From Salinarimonas sp051117315 (lineage in GTDB: Bacteria; Pseudomonadota; Alphaproteobacteria; Rhizobiales; Beijerinckiaceae), in the NCBI GenBank assembly GCA_051117315.1, contig JBNPEA010000006.1:1-31401 (forward strand): a DNA stretch of 31,401 nt, read 5' to 3'. Within the stretch, counting starts at the first letter, position 1. Every line of letters starts with the position of its first letter. The translations under genes were made by a program, and so were the position numbers. This document shows positions 15,861 through 24,536 of the stretch, piece by piece. The notes beneath the pieces are model-generated. The model was given only the letters and a program-made list of their open reading frames with translations. It was not told where the DNA came from and searched no databases.

Positions 15861-18800
15861 TCAACTGATCTCGACGTGCTCCACCCCCGGCACCGCCCGC
15901 AGCGCCCCCGCGATCTGCGGGGTGGCGAGGTACTTGCCGGGCAGCTTCACCTCCACCTCCTGCTCGCCCTCGCCGAGGATCAGCACGAGGGAGACCTCGC
16001 CCTCACCTCGTGCCTTCAGGCGCTCCTGCACGGAGCGGACCGGGCGCTCGTCGCGCAGGTAGATGCGCATGGCCTTCTGGTGCTTGGCGATGGCGTCGTC
16101 GAGCGCCTGGGCCTCGACGATGCGCGCACGCACGTCCTCCCCTTCGGCGCTCGCCTGAACCTGGATGACGACCGCGGTGCCGGGCTCGAGCACGTCTCGG
16201 TAATCCGTCAGGCCTTCGGAGAACATGATCGCCTCGAAGTGCCCGGACTGATCGGAGAGCTGGAATATGCCCATCTTGGAGCCGGACTTGGTGCGCCGCT
16301 CCTGGCGATCGAGCACCGTCGCAGCGAGGCGGCCATAGCCGCGTCCCGCGCGCACGGAGCGCACGAACTCGCTCCAGCGCTGGACCCGCAGCTTGCCCAG
16401 CAGTTCAGAATACTCGTCCAGCGGATGGCCCGAGAGGAAGAAGCCCACCGCGTCGTATTCCCGCTGCAGCCGGTCCGACGCCGTCCAGGGCTCGTGCTCG
16501 GGCACGCGCAGGGAGACGTCGGCGGAGGCGAGCCCGCCGAACATGTCGACGATGCCCGTCGTCTCCGCCTCCGCCGCCTGGGCGGCCAGCGACAGCATCG
16601 GCTCGATCGCCGCGAAGGCGCGGGCGCGGTCGGGCTCGAGGTCGTCGAAGGCGCCGGCCGAGACGAGGTTCTCGAGGATGCGCTTGTTGACCGCCTTGGG
16701 CGGCAGGCGCCGTGCGAAGTCGGCGAGATCCGAGAACGGCGTCTCCCCGCGCGCGGCGACGATCGCCTCCATCGCCTGCCGCCCGACGCCCTTCACCGCG
16801 GCGAGCGCGTAGCGGATGGCGCCGTCCGCCACCGAGAAGCGCACCTGCGAGCGGTTGATCGAGGGCGCCTCGACCCCGATGCCGAGCCGCTGCGCCTCGC
16901 GGCGGAATTCGGAGAGCTTGTCGGTGTTGTCGATGTCGAGGTTCATCGAGGCGGCGAGGAACTCGACCGGATGGTTCGCCTTGAGATACGCCGTCTGGTA
17001 GGACACCACCGCATAGGCGGCGGCGTGGGACTTGTTGAAGCCGTAGTCGGCGAACTTGGCGAGCAGGTCGAAGATCTCGTCGGCCTTGCCCTCGTCGATG
17101 CCCCCCGCCTTGCAGCCGTCGACGAAGCGGACGCGCTGCTTGTCCATCTCCGCCTTGATCTTCTTGCCCATGGCGCGGCGCAGCAGGTCGGCGTCGCCGA
17201 GCGAGTAGCCGGCCAGGAGCTTGGCCACCTCCATCACCTGCTCCTGGTACACGATGATCCCGAAGGTCTCGCGCAGGATCGGCGCGAGCTTGGGATGCGG
17301 GTACCACTTCGCCTCGGCCTCTCCCTTGCCCAGCTTGCGCTCGCAATAGACCGGGATGTTGGCCATCGGACCCGGGCGGTAGAGGGCGACGAGCGCGATC
17401 AGGTCCTCGATGCGGTCGGCGCGCATCTCGACGAGCGCCTTGCGCATGCCCGCCGATTCCACTTGGAACACGCCCACCGTCTCGCCGCGGCCGAGCATCT
17501 CGTAGGTCTTGGCGTCGTCGAGCGGCAGGTTCGACAGGTCGACGTCGACGGCGCGCTCCTTCAGGAGGTCGACGGCGTTGCGCAGCACGGTGAGGGTCTT
17601 CAGGCCGAGGAAGTCGAACTTCACCAGCCCCGCCTGCTCGACCCACTTCATGTTGTACTGCGTGACCCGCATGCCGGTCTTCGGGTCTCGGTAGAGCGGC
17701 ACCAGCTCCTGCAGCGGTCGGTCGCCGATGACGACGCCGGCGGCGTGGGTCGAGGCGTGGCGGTGAAGGCCCTCGAGCTTCTGCGCGATGCGCAGGAGCC
17801 GCTCGACGACCTCCTCCTCCTCGGCCGCCTGGCGCAGCTTCGGCTCGTCGGCGATGGCCTGCTCGAGCGTGACGGGCTTGGCCGGGTTCTGCGGAACGAG
17901 CTTGCAGAGCTTGTCCACCTGCCCGAAGGGCATGGCGAGCGCGCGGCCCACGTCGCGCAGCACGCCGCGGGCGAGCAGCGTGCCGAAGGTGATGATCTGT
18001 GCCACCTGCGGCTCGCCGTAGCGCTCCTGCACGTAGCGGATCACGTCCTCGCGGCCGTCGACGCAGAAGTCGATGTCGAAGTCCGGCATCGAGACGCGCT
18101 CGGGATTGAGGAAGCGCTCGAACAGGAGCCCGAACCGGAGCGGGTCGATGTCGGTGATGGTGAGCGACCACGCCACCAGCGAGCCCGCACCGGAGCCGCG
18201 GCCCGGGCCGACGGGGATGTCGTGGTCCTTGGCCCACTTGATGAAGTCGGCCACGATGAGGAAGTAGCCGGGAAACTTCATCCGCCGGATGATGCCCAGC
18301 TCGAAGGCGAGCCGGCTCTCATACTCCTCGCGCGTCGTGCCGGGCGCGAGGCCGTGGGCCTTCAGCCGCGCCGCGAGCCCTGCCTCGGCCTGGCGCTCGA
18401 GCTCGAGCCCCTCCGCCTCCTCGCCGTCGACGCCGGCGGTGTCGGTGGTGAAGCGCGGCAGGATCGGCTTGCGGGTCGTCACACGGTACGCGCAGCGCAT
18501 CGCCACCTCGACCGTGTTGGCGAGCGCGTCCGGCATGTCGGCGAACAGCGCGGCCATCTCGGCGCGGGTCTTGAAGCGATGCTCGGGCGAGAGCCGGCGG
18601 CGATCCGTGTTGGCGACGACCTGGCCCTCCGCCACCGCGAGCAGCGCGTCGTGCGCCTCGTAGTCGTCGTCGCGCGCGAAGAAGGCCTCGCTCGCGGCCA
18701 CCAGGGGCAGGGAGCGGGCGTCGGCGAGCGCCACCAGCGCGCCCTCGATCGCCCGCGCCTCGTCGATGCCGTGGCGCTGGATCTCGACGTAGAGCCGGTC

Positions 18801-19349
18801 GCGATAGATCTCCGACAACGCCGCGAGGCGCGCCTCGGCGAGCTCCGGCCGGCCGGTGGCGAAGGCGCGGTCGAGCGGCCCCGTCGGCCCGCCGGTGAGC
18901 GCGATCACGCCCTCGGCATGGTCCGCCAGCGCAGCCAGCGAGATCTGCGGGTCGGCCCCGAGCGGCCCGTCGAAATAGCCGCGGGTGACGAGGCGCATCA
19001 GGTTGCGGTAGCCCTCCTCGCTCTGCGCCAGCAGCACGAGGTTCGCGAGCCCCGCCGCGGCCGCCGCCGGCCCGTGGCGCTGCGCCGGATCGGGCGTCTC
19101 GAAGCAGGTCGTGAGCTGCACGCCCGCGATCGGCTGGATGCCCGAGCCGGACAGCTTCTCGGAGAATTCCAGCGCGCCGAAGAGGTTGTTGGTGTCGGTC
19201 AGCGCCAGCGCCGGCTGGCGGTCGGCCAGCGCGAGCTTGGCGAGCGCGCCGATCTGCAGCGCGCCCTCGAGCAGGGAATAGGACGAGTGCGTGTGGAGGT
19301 GAACGAAGCCCGGGTCCTTCACGACACTCGCACCCTTGATGACCGCCAT
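15861..19349 (-). CDS. dnaE: DNA polymerase III alpha subunit DnaE (replicative)
   Basis: A 1162-residue family C polymerase, the usual length of alphaproteobacterial DnaE1 and the catalytic subunit of the replicase. In order: PHP domain (FVHLHTHSSYSLLEGA near residues 15-30), polymerase core with GPGRGSGAGSLVAW and the catalytic PDFDIDF, the third Asp in LVKFDFLGLKTL, the tHhH region (RLPPKAVNKRILENLVSAGAFD), the OB domain and a C-terminal tail with VEVKLPGKYL. Length and domains fit DnaE1; there is no imuA/imuB nearby as would accompany DnaE2. The start ATG 19347-19349 is preferred for family length; an in-frame ATG 12 codons upstream is possible. It shares a 153-base divergent region with the radical SAM gene. 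Confidence 0.96.
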   Translation of the reverse strand: MAVIKGASVVKDPGFVHLHTHSSYSLLEGALQIGALAKLALADRQPALALTDTNNLFGALEFSEKLSGSGIQPIAGVQLTTCFETPDPAQRHGPAAAAAGLANLVLLAQSEEGYRNLMRLVTRGYFDGPLGADPQISLAALADHAEGVIALTGGPTGPLDRAFATGRPELAEARLAALSEIYRDRLYVEIQRHGIDEARAIEGALVALADARSLPLVAASEAFFARDDDYEAHDALLAVAEGQVVANTDRRRLSPEHRFKTRAEMAALFADMPDALANTVEVAMRCAYRVTTRKPILPRFTTDTAGVDGEEAEGLELERQAEAGLAARLKAHGLAPGTTREEYESRLAFELGIIRRMKFPGYFLIVADFIKWAKDHDIPVGPGRGSGAGSLVAWSLTITDIDPLRFGLLFERFLNPERVSMPDFDIDFCVDGREDVIRYVQERYGEPQVAQIITFGTLLARGVLRDVGRALAMPFGQVDKLCKLVPQNPAKPVTLEQAIADEPKLRQAAEEEEVVERLLRIAQKLEGLHRHASTHAAGVVIGDRPLQELVPLYRDPKTGMRVTQYNMKWVEQAGLVKFDFLGLKTLTVLRNAVDLLKERAVDVDLSNLPLDDAKTYEMLGRGETVGVFQVESAGMRKALVEMRADRIEDLIALVALYRPGPMANIPVYCERKLGKGEAEAKWYPHPKLAPILRETFGIIVYQEQVMEVAKLLAGYSLGDADLLRRAMGKKIKAEMDKQRVRFVDGCKAGGIDEGKADEIFDLLAKFADYGFNKSHAAAYAVVSYQTAYLKANHPVEFLAASMNLDIDNTDKLSEFRREAQRLGIGVEAPSINRSQVRFSVADGAIRYALAAVKGVGRQAMEAIVAARGETPFSDLADFARRLPPKAVNKRILENLVSAGAFDDLEPDRARAFAAIEPMLSLAAQAAEAETTGIVDMFGGLASADVSLRVPEHEPWTASDRLQREYDAVGFFLSGHPLDEYSELLGKLRVQRWSEFVRSVRAGRGYGRLAATVLDRQERRTKSGSKMGIFQLSDQSGHFEAIMFSEGLTDYRDVLEPGTAVVIQVQASAEGEDVRARIVEAQALDDAIAKHQKAMRIYLRDERPVRSVQERLKARGEGEVSLVLILGEGEQEVEVKLPGKYLATPQIAGALRAVPGVEHVEIS

Positions 19350-19437
19350 CGCCTCCCGCTCCCCGTGTCCCGATCCGCCGCCCATTCTTTATCCGTTCTC
19401 CCGGGCCGGGTGTCGAGAGCCCCGGGCGACGCGGCCT

Positions 19438-19465
19438 GTGGACGGCGCCCGCGACATCCTACCCT
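19438..19465 (+). promoter_or_regulatory. tentative promoter of the radical SAM-UdgX operon
   Basis: GTGGAC (19438-19443) and TACCCT (19460-19465) with 16 bases between could serve as -35 and -10. The match to consensus is poor. Its interest is that the candidate LexA box begins only four bases after the -10-like element, the expected place for repression. Confidence 0.2.
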
Positions 19466-19468
19466 CTT

Positions 19469-19483
19469 GAACGAAACGGGAAC
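19469..19483 (+). promoter_or_regulatory. candidate LexA (SOS) box, GAAC-N7-GAAC
   Basis: The 15-base GAACGAAACGGGAAC is a direct repeat GAAC-N7-GAAC, that is GTTC-N7-GTTC on the other strand, the operator known for alphaproteobacterial LexA. It ends 19 bases before the radical SAM start codon. Read in the direction of the downstream gene it matches the box before pdeM at 12 of 15 positions. Confidence 0.65.
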
Positions 19484-19502
19484 TCGCGCCATCCTCCGGC
19501 GC

Positions 19503-20738
19503 ATGGAGCCCACCCTGTCCCGCAAGCTGCGCGTCCTCGCCGACGCGGCCAAGTACGACGCGTCCTGCGCCTCCTCGAGCGCGCCCAAGCGCACGTCGCG
19601 CACGGACGGGCTCGGGTCGACGGGGGGCAGCGGGATCTGCCACGCCTATACGCCGGACGGGCGCTGCGTCAGCCTGCTGAAGATCCTGCTGACCAATTGG
19701 TGCCTTTACGACTGCGTCTACTGCGTCAACCGCCGCTCGTCGAACGTCGAGCGGGCGCGGTTCACCGTGCAGGAGATCGTCGACCTGACGCTGAACTTCT
19801 ACAAGCGCAACTACATCGAGGGGCTGTTCCTCTCCTCCGGCATCGTGAAGAACGCCGACACCACGATGGAGCAGATGGTGCTCGTGGCGAAGACGCTGCG
19901 GGAGGTCCACGGCTTCCGGGGCTACATCCACCTCAAGACCATCCCCGAGGCGAGCCCGTTCCTGATCGAGGAGGCGGGGCTCTACGCCGACCGGTTGTCG
20001 ATCAACATCGAGCTGCCGCAGAAGGAGTCGCTGAAGACGCTCGCGCCCGAGAAGGACGACGCCACCATCCGCGGCGCCATGGGCCGCATGACGGAGCGCA
20101 TCGCCGAGGCGAAGGAGGAGCGGCGCAAGACGACGCGCAAGGCCCCGCGCTTCTCGCCCGCTGGCCAGTCCACGCAGATGATCGTCGGCGCGGACGCCTC
20201 CACGGACACAGACGTGCTGCGCACCTCGACCGCGCTCTATTCCGGCTACGCGCTCCGGCGGGTGTACTATTCCGCCTTCTCGCCGATCCCCGATTCGAGC
20301 CGGCTGCTGCCCTTGAAGTCCCCTCCCCTGCAGCGCGAGAACCGGCTCTACCAGGCCGACTGGCTCTTGCGCTTCTACGGTTTCGACGTCGACGAGATCG
20401 CGGCGGGCGCGAGCGCGGGCATGCTCGACCTCGAGGTCGACCCGAAGCTCGCCTGGGCGCTGAAGCATCGCGAGCGCTTCCCCGTCGACGTCAACCGCGC
20501 CGACCGGGAGCTGCTGCTGCGGGTCCCGGGGCTCGGGGTCAAGGCGGTGGACAAGATCCTGGTCGCGCGCCGCCACAGGCGGCTCGCGCTCGACGACGTG
20601 GCCCGGCTCGCCGGCTCGGTGAAGCGGTCGCGCGCCTTCCTCGTCACCGCCGACCACACGCCCGGCGCTCTGCTCGACCGGGTGGACCTGCGCACGCGAC
20701 TGGTGCAGCCGAAGGCCGAGCAGCTCTCGCTGTTCTGA
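19503..20738 (+). CDS. putative DNA modification/repair radical SAM protein with C-terminal HhH
   Basis: A 411-residue radical SAM protein of the type found linked to uracil-DNA-glycosylase-family proteins (the family modelled as TIGR03916). The [4Fe-4S] motif is CLYDCVYC, Cys67, Cys71 and Cys74 (CxxxCxxC). Extra cysteines at 22, 46 and 55 come before it. The family N-terminus KLRVLADAAKYDASC is present. Near residues 325-375 the segment VNRADRELLLRVPGLG-VKAVDKI is a helix-hairpin-helix, a DNA-binding motif. It overlaps the next gene (TGATG), so both are coupled. The reaction is unknown; DNA lesion repair or base modification is inferred from the HhH, the partner and the LexA box. ATG 19503 is chosen because the protein then begins like its family; no strong Shine-Dalgarno is visible. 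Confidence 0.88.
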   Translation: MEPTLSRKLRVLADAAKYDASCASSSAPKRTSRTDGLGSTGGSGICHAYTPDGRCVSLLKILLTNWCLYDCVYCVNRRSSNVERARFTVQEIVDLTLNFYKRNYIEGLFLSSGIVKNADTTMEQMVLVAKTLREVHGFRGYIHLKTIPEASPFLIEEAGLYADRLSINIELPQKESLKTLAPEKDDATIRGAMGRMTERIAEAKEERRKTTRKAPRFSPAGQSTQMIVGADASTDTDVLRTSTALYSGYALRRVYYSAFSPIPDSSRLLPLKSPPLQRENRLYQADWLLRFYGFDVDEIAAGASAGMLDLEVDPKLAWALKHRERFPVDVNRADRELLLRVPGLGVKAVDKILVARRHRRLALDDVARLAGSVKRSRAFLVTADHTPGALLDRVDLRTRLVQPKAEQLSLF

Positions 20739-22159
20739 TGCGCCGCATCACCCTCGCCCCCGGCGCCGATCTCGACGGCTTCCGCCGCGCCGCCCGGGCG
20801 CTCGTCGCCGAGGGCGTGCCGCCGGAGGCCCTCGTGTTCGAGGAAGGCGCGGCGAGCCTTCTCCCCGAGGCCGCGCTCGCCGACGCGCCGCCGCTGGCGC
20901 TGCCGAAGAGCGTGCCGCCGATCATCAAGGACGTTGCGATGCACCGCGACCCGGAGCGCTGGGCGCTGCTCTATGCGCTGATCTGGCGCGTCTTGCAGGG
21001 CGAGCGGCGGCTGCCGGAGATCGTCGCCGATCCGCTGATGCACCGGCTCCACATCATGCGGCGCAACATCGGGCGTGACATCCACAAGATGCACGCCTTC
21101 GTGCGCTTCCGGCAGGTCGAGGGCGCCGAGCCCGAGCGCTTCGCCGCCTGGTTCGAGCCCGAGCACCACATCCTGCGCGCGGTCGGACCCTTCTTCCGCG
21201 ACCGCTTCGGCGCGATGCTCTGGTCGATCCACACGCCCGACGGCTCGATCCATTGGGACCGCGCGCAGCTGACCTGGGGCCCGCCCGGCCGGCGGGAGGA
21301 TGCGCCGGCGCAGGACGGCTTCGAGGAGGGCTGGCGCGACTATTACGGCGCGACCTTCAACCCGGCGCGGCTCAATCCCACCGCGATGCGCACGGAGATG
21401 CCGAAGAAGTACTGGAAGAACTTGCCCGAGGCGTCGCTCATCCCGGATCTCGTCCGAGGCGCCGGCTCGCGCGTTGGGACCATGCTGGAGAAGGAGCCCA
21501 CCATGCCGACGAAACGCGAGCCCCGCGCCGCCCTCGACGCCATGCACGCGAGCGAGAGACCGCGCTCGCTCGACGCCCTCGCGGCGATGATCCGCGCCTA
21601 CGATCCCCCACAGGGCTTCTCGCCCAAGGCCGTGATCGGCGAGGGGCCGATGGAGCCGCTCCTCGCCTTCGTCGGCGAGCAGCCGGGCGACGTCGAGGAC
21701 CTGGAGGGTCGCCCCTTCGTCGGCCCCTCCGGCCAGCTCCTGGCGCGGGCGCTCGGTGAGGTCGGCATCGACCGGGACGCCTGCTACGTGACGAATGCGG
21801 TCAAGCACTTCAAGTTCGTCGAGCGCGGCAAGCGGCGCATCCACCAGAAGCCCACGCTGGGCGAGATCAAGCATTATCGCTGGTGGCTTATGGAGGAGCT
21901 CGAGCTGGTGCGCCCGCATCTCGTGGTCGCGCTCGGCGCCACGGCGCTGACCGCGCTCGCGGGCAAGGCCATGCCGCTCATGACCTCGCGCGGCCCCGCG
22001 CGCTTCGAGGCGGGCGAGCGTGTCCTGCCCGGGTACGTCACGGTCCACCCCTCCTACCTGCTGCGCCTGCCCGACGAGGAGGCCAGGGCGAAGGGCTATG
22101 CCGATTTCGTGCGCGACCTCGCCGAGGCCAAGGAGGCGGCGCAGGCGCGCGCGGCGTGA
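20738..22159 (+). CDS. DUF4130 - UdgX fusion protein (uracil-DNA-binding/glycosylase family)
   Basis: A 473-residue two-domain protein. Residues about 1-250 match the DUF4130 'probable DNA metabolism' domain (segments LIWRVLQGERRLPEI, RLHIMRRNIGRDIHKMHAFVRF, EPEHHIL and YYGATFNPARLN). Residues about 270-473 are a family-4-like uracil-DNA glycosylase domain of UdgX type: GEQPGDVED (Gly313 on), RPFVGPSGQLL, YVTNAVKHFKF, the KRRIHQ loop at 365-370 whose His369 matches the His that links covalently to DNA in mycobacterial UdgX, and VHPSYLLR. The entire protein has one Cys, so the CxxC and CRPW cysteines usual for the iron-sulfur cluster are missing. It starts inside the stop codon of the radical SAM gene. 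Family fusion is known; function of the pair is not established. Confidence 0.9.
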   Translation: MRRITLAPGADLDGFRRAARALVAEGVPPEALVFEEGAASLLPEAALADAPPLALPKSVPPIIKDVAMHRDPERWALLYALIWRVLQGERRLPEIVADPLMHRLHIMRRNIGRDIHKMHAFVRFRQVEGAEPERFAAWFEPEHHILRAVGPFFRDRFGAMLWSIHTPDGSIHWDRAQLTWGPPGRREDAPAQDGFEEGWRDYYGATFNPARLNPTAMRTEMPKKYWKNLPEASLIPDLVRGAGSRVGTMLEKEPTMPTKREPRAALDAMHASERPRSLDALAAMIRAYDPPQGFSPKAVIGEGPMEPLLAFVGEQPGDVEDLEGRPFVGPSGQLLARALGEVGIDRDACYVTNAVKHFKFVERGKRRIHQKPTLGEIKHYRWWLMEELELVRPHLVVALGATALTALAGKAMPLMTSRGPARFEAGERVLPGYVTVHPSYLLRLPDEEARAKGYADFVRDLAEAKEAAQARAA

Positions 22160-22225
22160 CGGCGCGCACACGGTCCCTTAACGCGAGACATGCGATGACA
22201 TGTGGGGATCCGGGAGCCCGCCCCG

Positions 22226-23800
22226 ATGCGTCATCGCCTTCTCTTCGCCCTCGTCACCGCCCTCGGCTTCGCTGCGGCCTTCGCCGCGATCGCCTGGGCC
22301 GCGTCCCTGACGACCGCGACGATGGAGCGCCGGCAGGTCCAGACCATCGTCGACCAGGTCGTCGCGCGCAGCGAGATCGCGATCGACCGCACCGTCATCG
22401 CGCTGAGCGATCTGCTCGTCTCCGGGCACACGGCCTGCGACGAGGGCACCGTCGAGGCCATCCAGCGCGCGGCTTTCGGCATCGGCAGCCTGAAGGACGT
22501 CGTCGTCTCGGGGCCGGGCGGGCGCTGCTCGGGCTTCTCCGACATCGGCCTCGTGCCCTTCGACGCCGTCGCCGCCGCACCCCGCCACCAGGCGCGCAAT
22601 CCCGACTTGGCGCTCCTGCGTGTCGAGGACGAGACGTTCACCGGGCTCGGGGTCGAGTGGCGGTTCGGCGCCCATGCCCTCGTCGGCCTGATGAGCGTCG
22701 ATACGCTCCTTTTCGACATGCTGCCGCCCCGGCTGCGGACGCACGCGACGCTGACGCTCGGGATCGGTCCCGACGTGCGGGTGGCGCAGCTCGGCCCCCC
22801 CGCCGAGGCGGAGCGGCCGGACGGCGCCCGCGCCTCGTTCGCCGCACGCTCGGAGCGCTATCCGGTACAGGTCACCGCGAGCCTGCCGGCGGCGGCGCTC
22901 GGCCAGGGCTATCCTGGCCTGCCGGGCCCGATCCAGCTCGCGGGCCTCCTGTTCGCGGCGCTGTTCGGCCTCCTGTGCGCGCGCGCCCTCCTGCCGCCGC
23001 CGTCGCCGCTGCGGGCGCTCGACCGGGCGCTGGCGACCGGGGCGATCGCGCCCTTCGCACAGCCGATCGTCGCGCTCGCCTCAGGGCGCATGGTGGGCTG
23101 CGAGATCCTGGCGCGCTGGATCGAGCCCGACGGCACGATCGTGCCGCCGGCGCGCTTCATCCCGCTCGTCGAGACATCCGGCCGTTCGGACGCGCTCCTC
23201 GTCGCGCTGATGCGCCAGGCTGCGAAGGATCTCGCGCCGCTCCTCGCCGAGCGGCCGGACTTCAAGATCGCCTTCAACGTGCCCCCGGACAGGCTCGCGT
23301 CAGACGGCTTCACCGAGCGCTTCCTCGGGGAGGCGCGCCGCGGCGGCTTCGCGCCGGAACGGCTCGTGGTCGAGGTCACGGAGCGCGGCGAGGCCATGGA
23401 GGCCGGCGCGGCGCGCGCGGCGGTGGCGCGGCTGCGTCACGCCGGCGTCGGCGTCGCCATCGACGACGCCGGCACGGGCCACAACGGGCTCGCCGTGATC
23501 CAGGGCCTGGGGGCGAGCACCCTGAAGATCGACAAGCTGTTCGTCGATCGGATCGACACCGATCCGCGGATGCGCGCCCTCGTCGAGATGCTGGTGCGGA
23601 TCGCCCGCGAGTTCGAGATGGGCCTCGTCGCCGAGGGCGTCGAGCGCACCGAGCAGGCCGCCGTGCTCCTGGCGATCGGGGTGCGCGAGGCGCAGGGCTT
23701 CCTCTTCGCCAGGCCGATGCCCGCCCGCGACCTGTACGCCCATGCCCTCTCCGAGAGCGCACCCGAGCCGTCCGCCGTCCCGCTGCGCCGGATCGCGTGA
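22226..23800 (+). CDS. membrane CSS-motif / EAL c-di-GMP phosphodiesterase
   Basis: A 524-residue protein. A transmembrane helix (about residues 5-27) is followed by a periplasmic sensor resembling the CSS-motif domain, with Cys71 and Cys101 (C-S-G rather than C-S-S) placed to form a disulfide; a second helix lies near 232-252. The C-terminal EAL domain keeps the catalytic residues: E293-I-L in place of EAL, the Asn of FNVPP, VEVTE, the Asp413-Asp414 pair in DDAGTG, the Lys of LKIDKLFV, AEGVER and QGFLF. It is thus probably an active c-di-GMP hydrolase whose activity answers to periplasmic redox. The ATG with GGGAG upstream is preferred over a GTG eight codons earlier. It lies 66 bases after the UdgX gene on the same strand, so read-through is possible. 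Confidence 0.88.
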   Translation: MRHRLLFALVTALGFAAAFAAIAWAASLTTATMERRQVQTIVDQVVARSEIAIDRTVIALSDLLVSGHTACDEGTVEAIQRAAFGIGSLKDVVVSGPGGRCSGFSDIGLVPFDAVAAAPRHQARNPDLALLRVEDETFTGLGVEWRFGAHALVGLMSVDTLLFDMLPPRLRTHATLTLGIGPDVRVAQLGPPAEAERPDGARASFAARSERYPVQVTASLPAAALGQGYPGLPGPIQLAGLLFAALFGLLCARALLPPPSPLRALDRALATGAIAPFAQPIVALASGRMVGCEILARWIEPDGTIVPPARFIPLVETSGRSDALLVALMRQAAKDLAPLLAERPDFKIAFNVPPDRLASDGFTERFLGEARRGGFAPERLVVEVTERGEAMEAGAARAAVARLRHAGVGVAIDDAGTGHNGLAVIQGLGASTLKIDKLFVDRIDTDPRMRALVEMLVRIAREFEMGLVAEGVERTEQAAVLLAIGVREAQGFLFARPMPARDLYAHALSESAPEPSAVPLRRIA

Positions 23801-23804
23801 GCGC

Positions 23805-24524
23805 TCAATCCCCGCAGAGCACCCGCGAGTCGAGCGCGTAGAGCCGCTCGCGCCCGGCGACGTGCGCGGTGAAGCCGTCGGGGAAGAGCGGCGCGAAGGC
23901 GGCGTCGCAGACGTTGAGGCCGCCCGCATAGGCGCCGAAGGCGGGCATCACGAGCCGCGTGCCGTCGTGGGCGAAGCAGCGCGCGCGCATGGCCCGGCCG
24001 CGGCCGCGCACCTTCGCGACCGGGTGGAGATGCCCGCAGATCTCCGGGCCGGCCGCGCCCTCGGTCCGCGGCTCGTGGCGCAGGACGACGTCGTCGATGA
24101 CGACGGCGTCCGCAACCTCGCCGCCGAGGCTCGCGGGGAGCGCGGGATCGTGGTTGCCGGTGAGCCAGAGCCAGTCCCGTCCCGCCTGCAACGCCGCCAG
24201 CGCATCCCGCGCATGCGCGTCGAGGCGCGCCGGCCCGTCGCGGTCGTGGAAGCTGTCGCCGAGCGCGATCACTCGCGCAGGCGCGTGCGCGTCGATGCGG
24301 GCGGCGAGGCGGGCGAGCGTCTCGCGCGTGTCGTAGGGCGGCAGCAGGAAGCCCCGCCGCGCGTGCGACGAGCCCTTCTCGAGATGCAGGTCGGCGACGA
24401 GGAGCGTGCGGTGATCCGGCAGCCAGGCGACGCCCTCCCGGTCGAGCACGAGCGCGAGCCGCCCGAGCGCGATCTGCGCTCTGCTCGCCGCCTCGTTCCC
24501 GTCCACCCGTGCCGCAGCGATCAC
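23805..24524 (-). CDS. pdeM: ligase-associated DNA damage response endonuclease PdeM
   Basis: A 239-residue calcineurin-like metallophosphoesterase. The metal-binding motifs appear in order: LLVADLHLEKGSSHARRG, IALGDSFHD, LTGNHD, and ICGHLHP. The DLHLEKGSS form and length match the PdeM family, often encoded beside an Lhr-like helicase and a DNA ligase; those partners are not in this window. The start is a GTG at 24522-24524; a second GTG six codons later is possible. A GAAC-N7-GAAC box lies 12 bases upstream. It converges with the EAL gene (four bases between stops) and is downstream of the large GGDEF-EAL gene. Confidence 0.87.
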   Translation of the reverse strand: MIAAARVDGNEAASRAQIALGRLALVLDREGVAWLPDHRTLLVADLHLEKGSSHARRGFLLPPYDTRETLARLAARIDAHAPARVIALGDSFHDRDGPARLDAHARDALAALQAGRDWLWLTGNHDPALPASLGGEVADAVVIDDVVLRHEPRTEGAAGPEICGHLHPVAKVRGRGRAMRARCFAHDGTRLVMPAFGAYAGGLNVCDAAFAPLFPDGFTAHVAGRERLYALDSRVLCGD

Positions 24525-24536
24525 CCGCGCCTCGCC

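Noticed and set aside
19350..19385. Upstream ATG adding 12 residues to DnaE
   Set aside because: The Gly-rich extension is not expected for the family, and the ATG at 19347-19349 gives the normal N-terminus; not fully excluded.
15876..19502. Long plus-strand open frame antisense to dnaE that continues into the radical SAM gene
   Set aside because: The part over dnaE is a composition shadow; only the part from 19503 onward shows real protein features, so no giant fusion protein is called.
22185..22205. Direct repeat ACATG-CGATG-ACATG before the EAL gene
   Set aside because: Five-base repeats are too short to support a regulatory site on their own.
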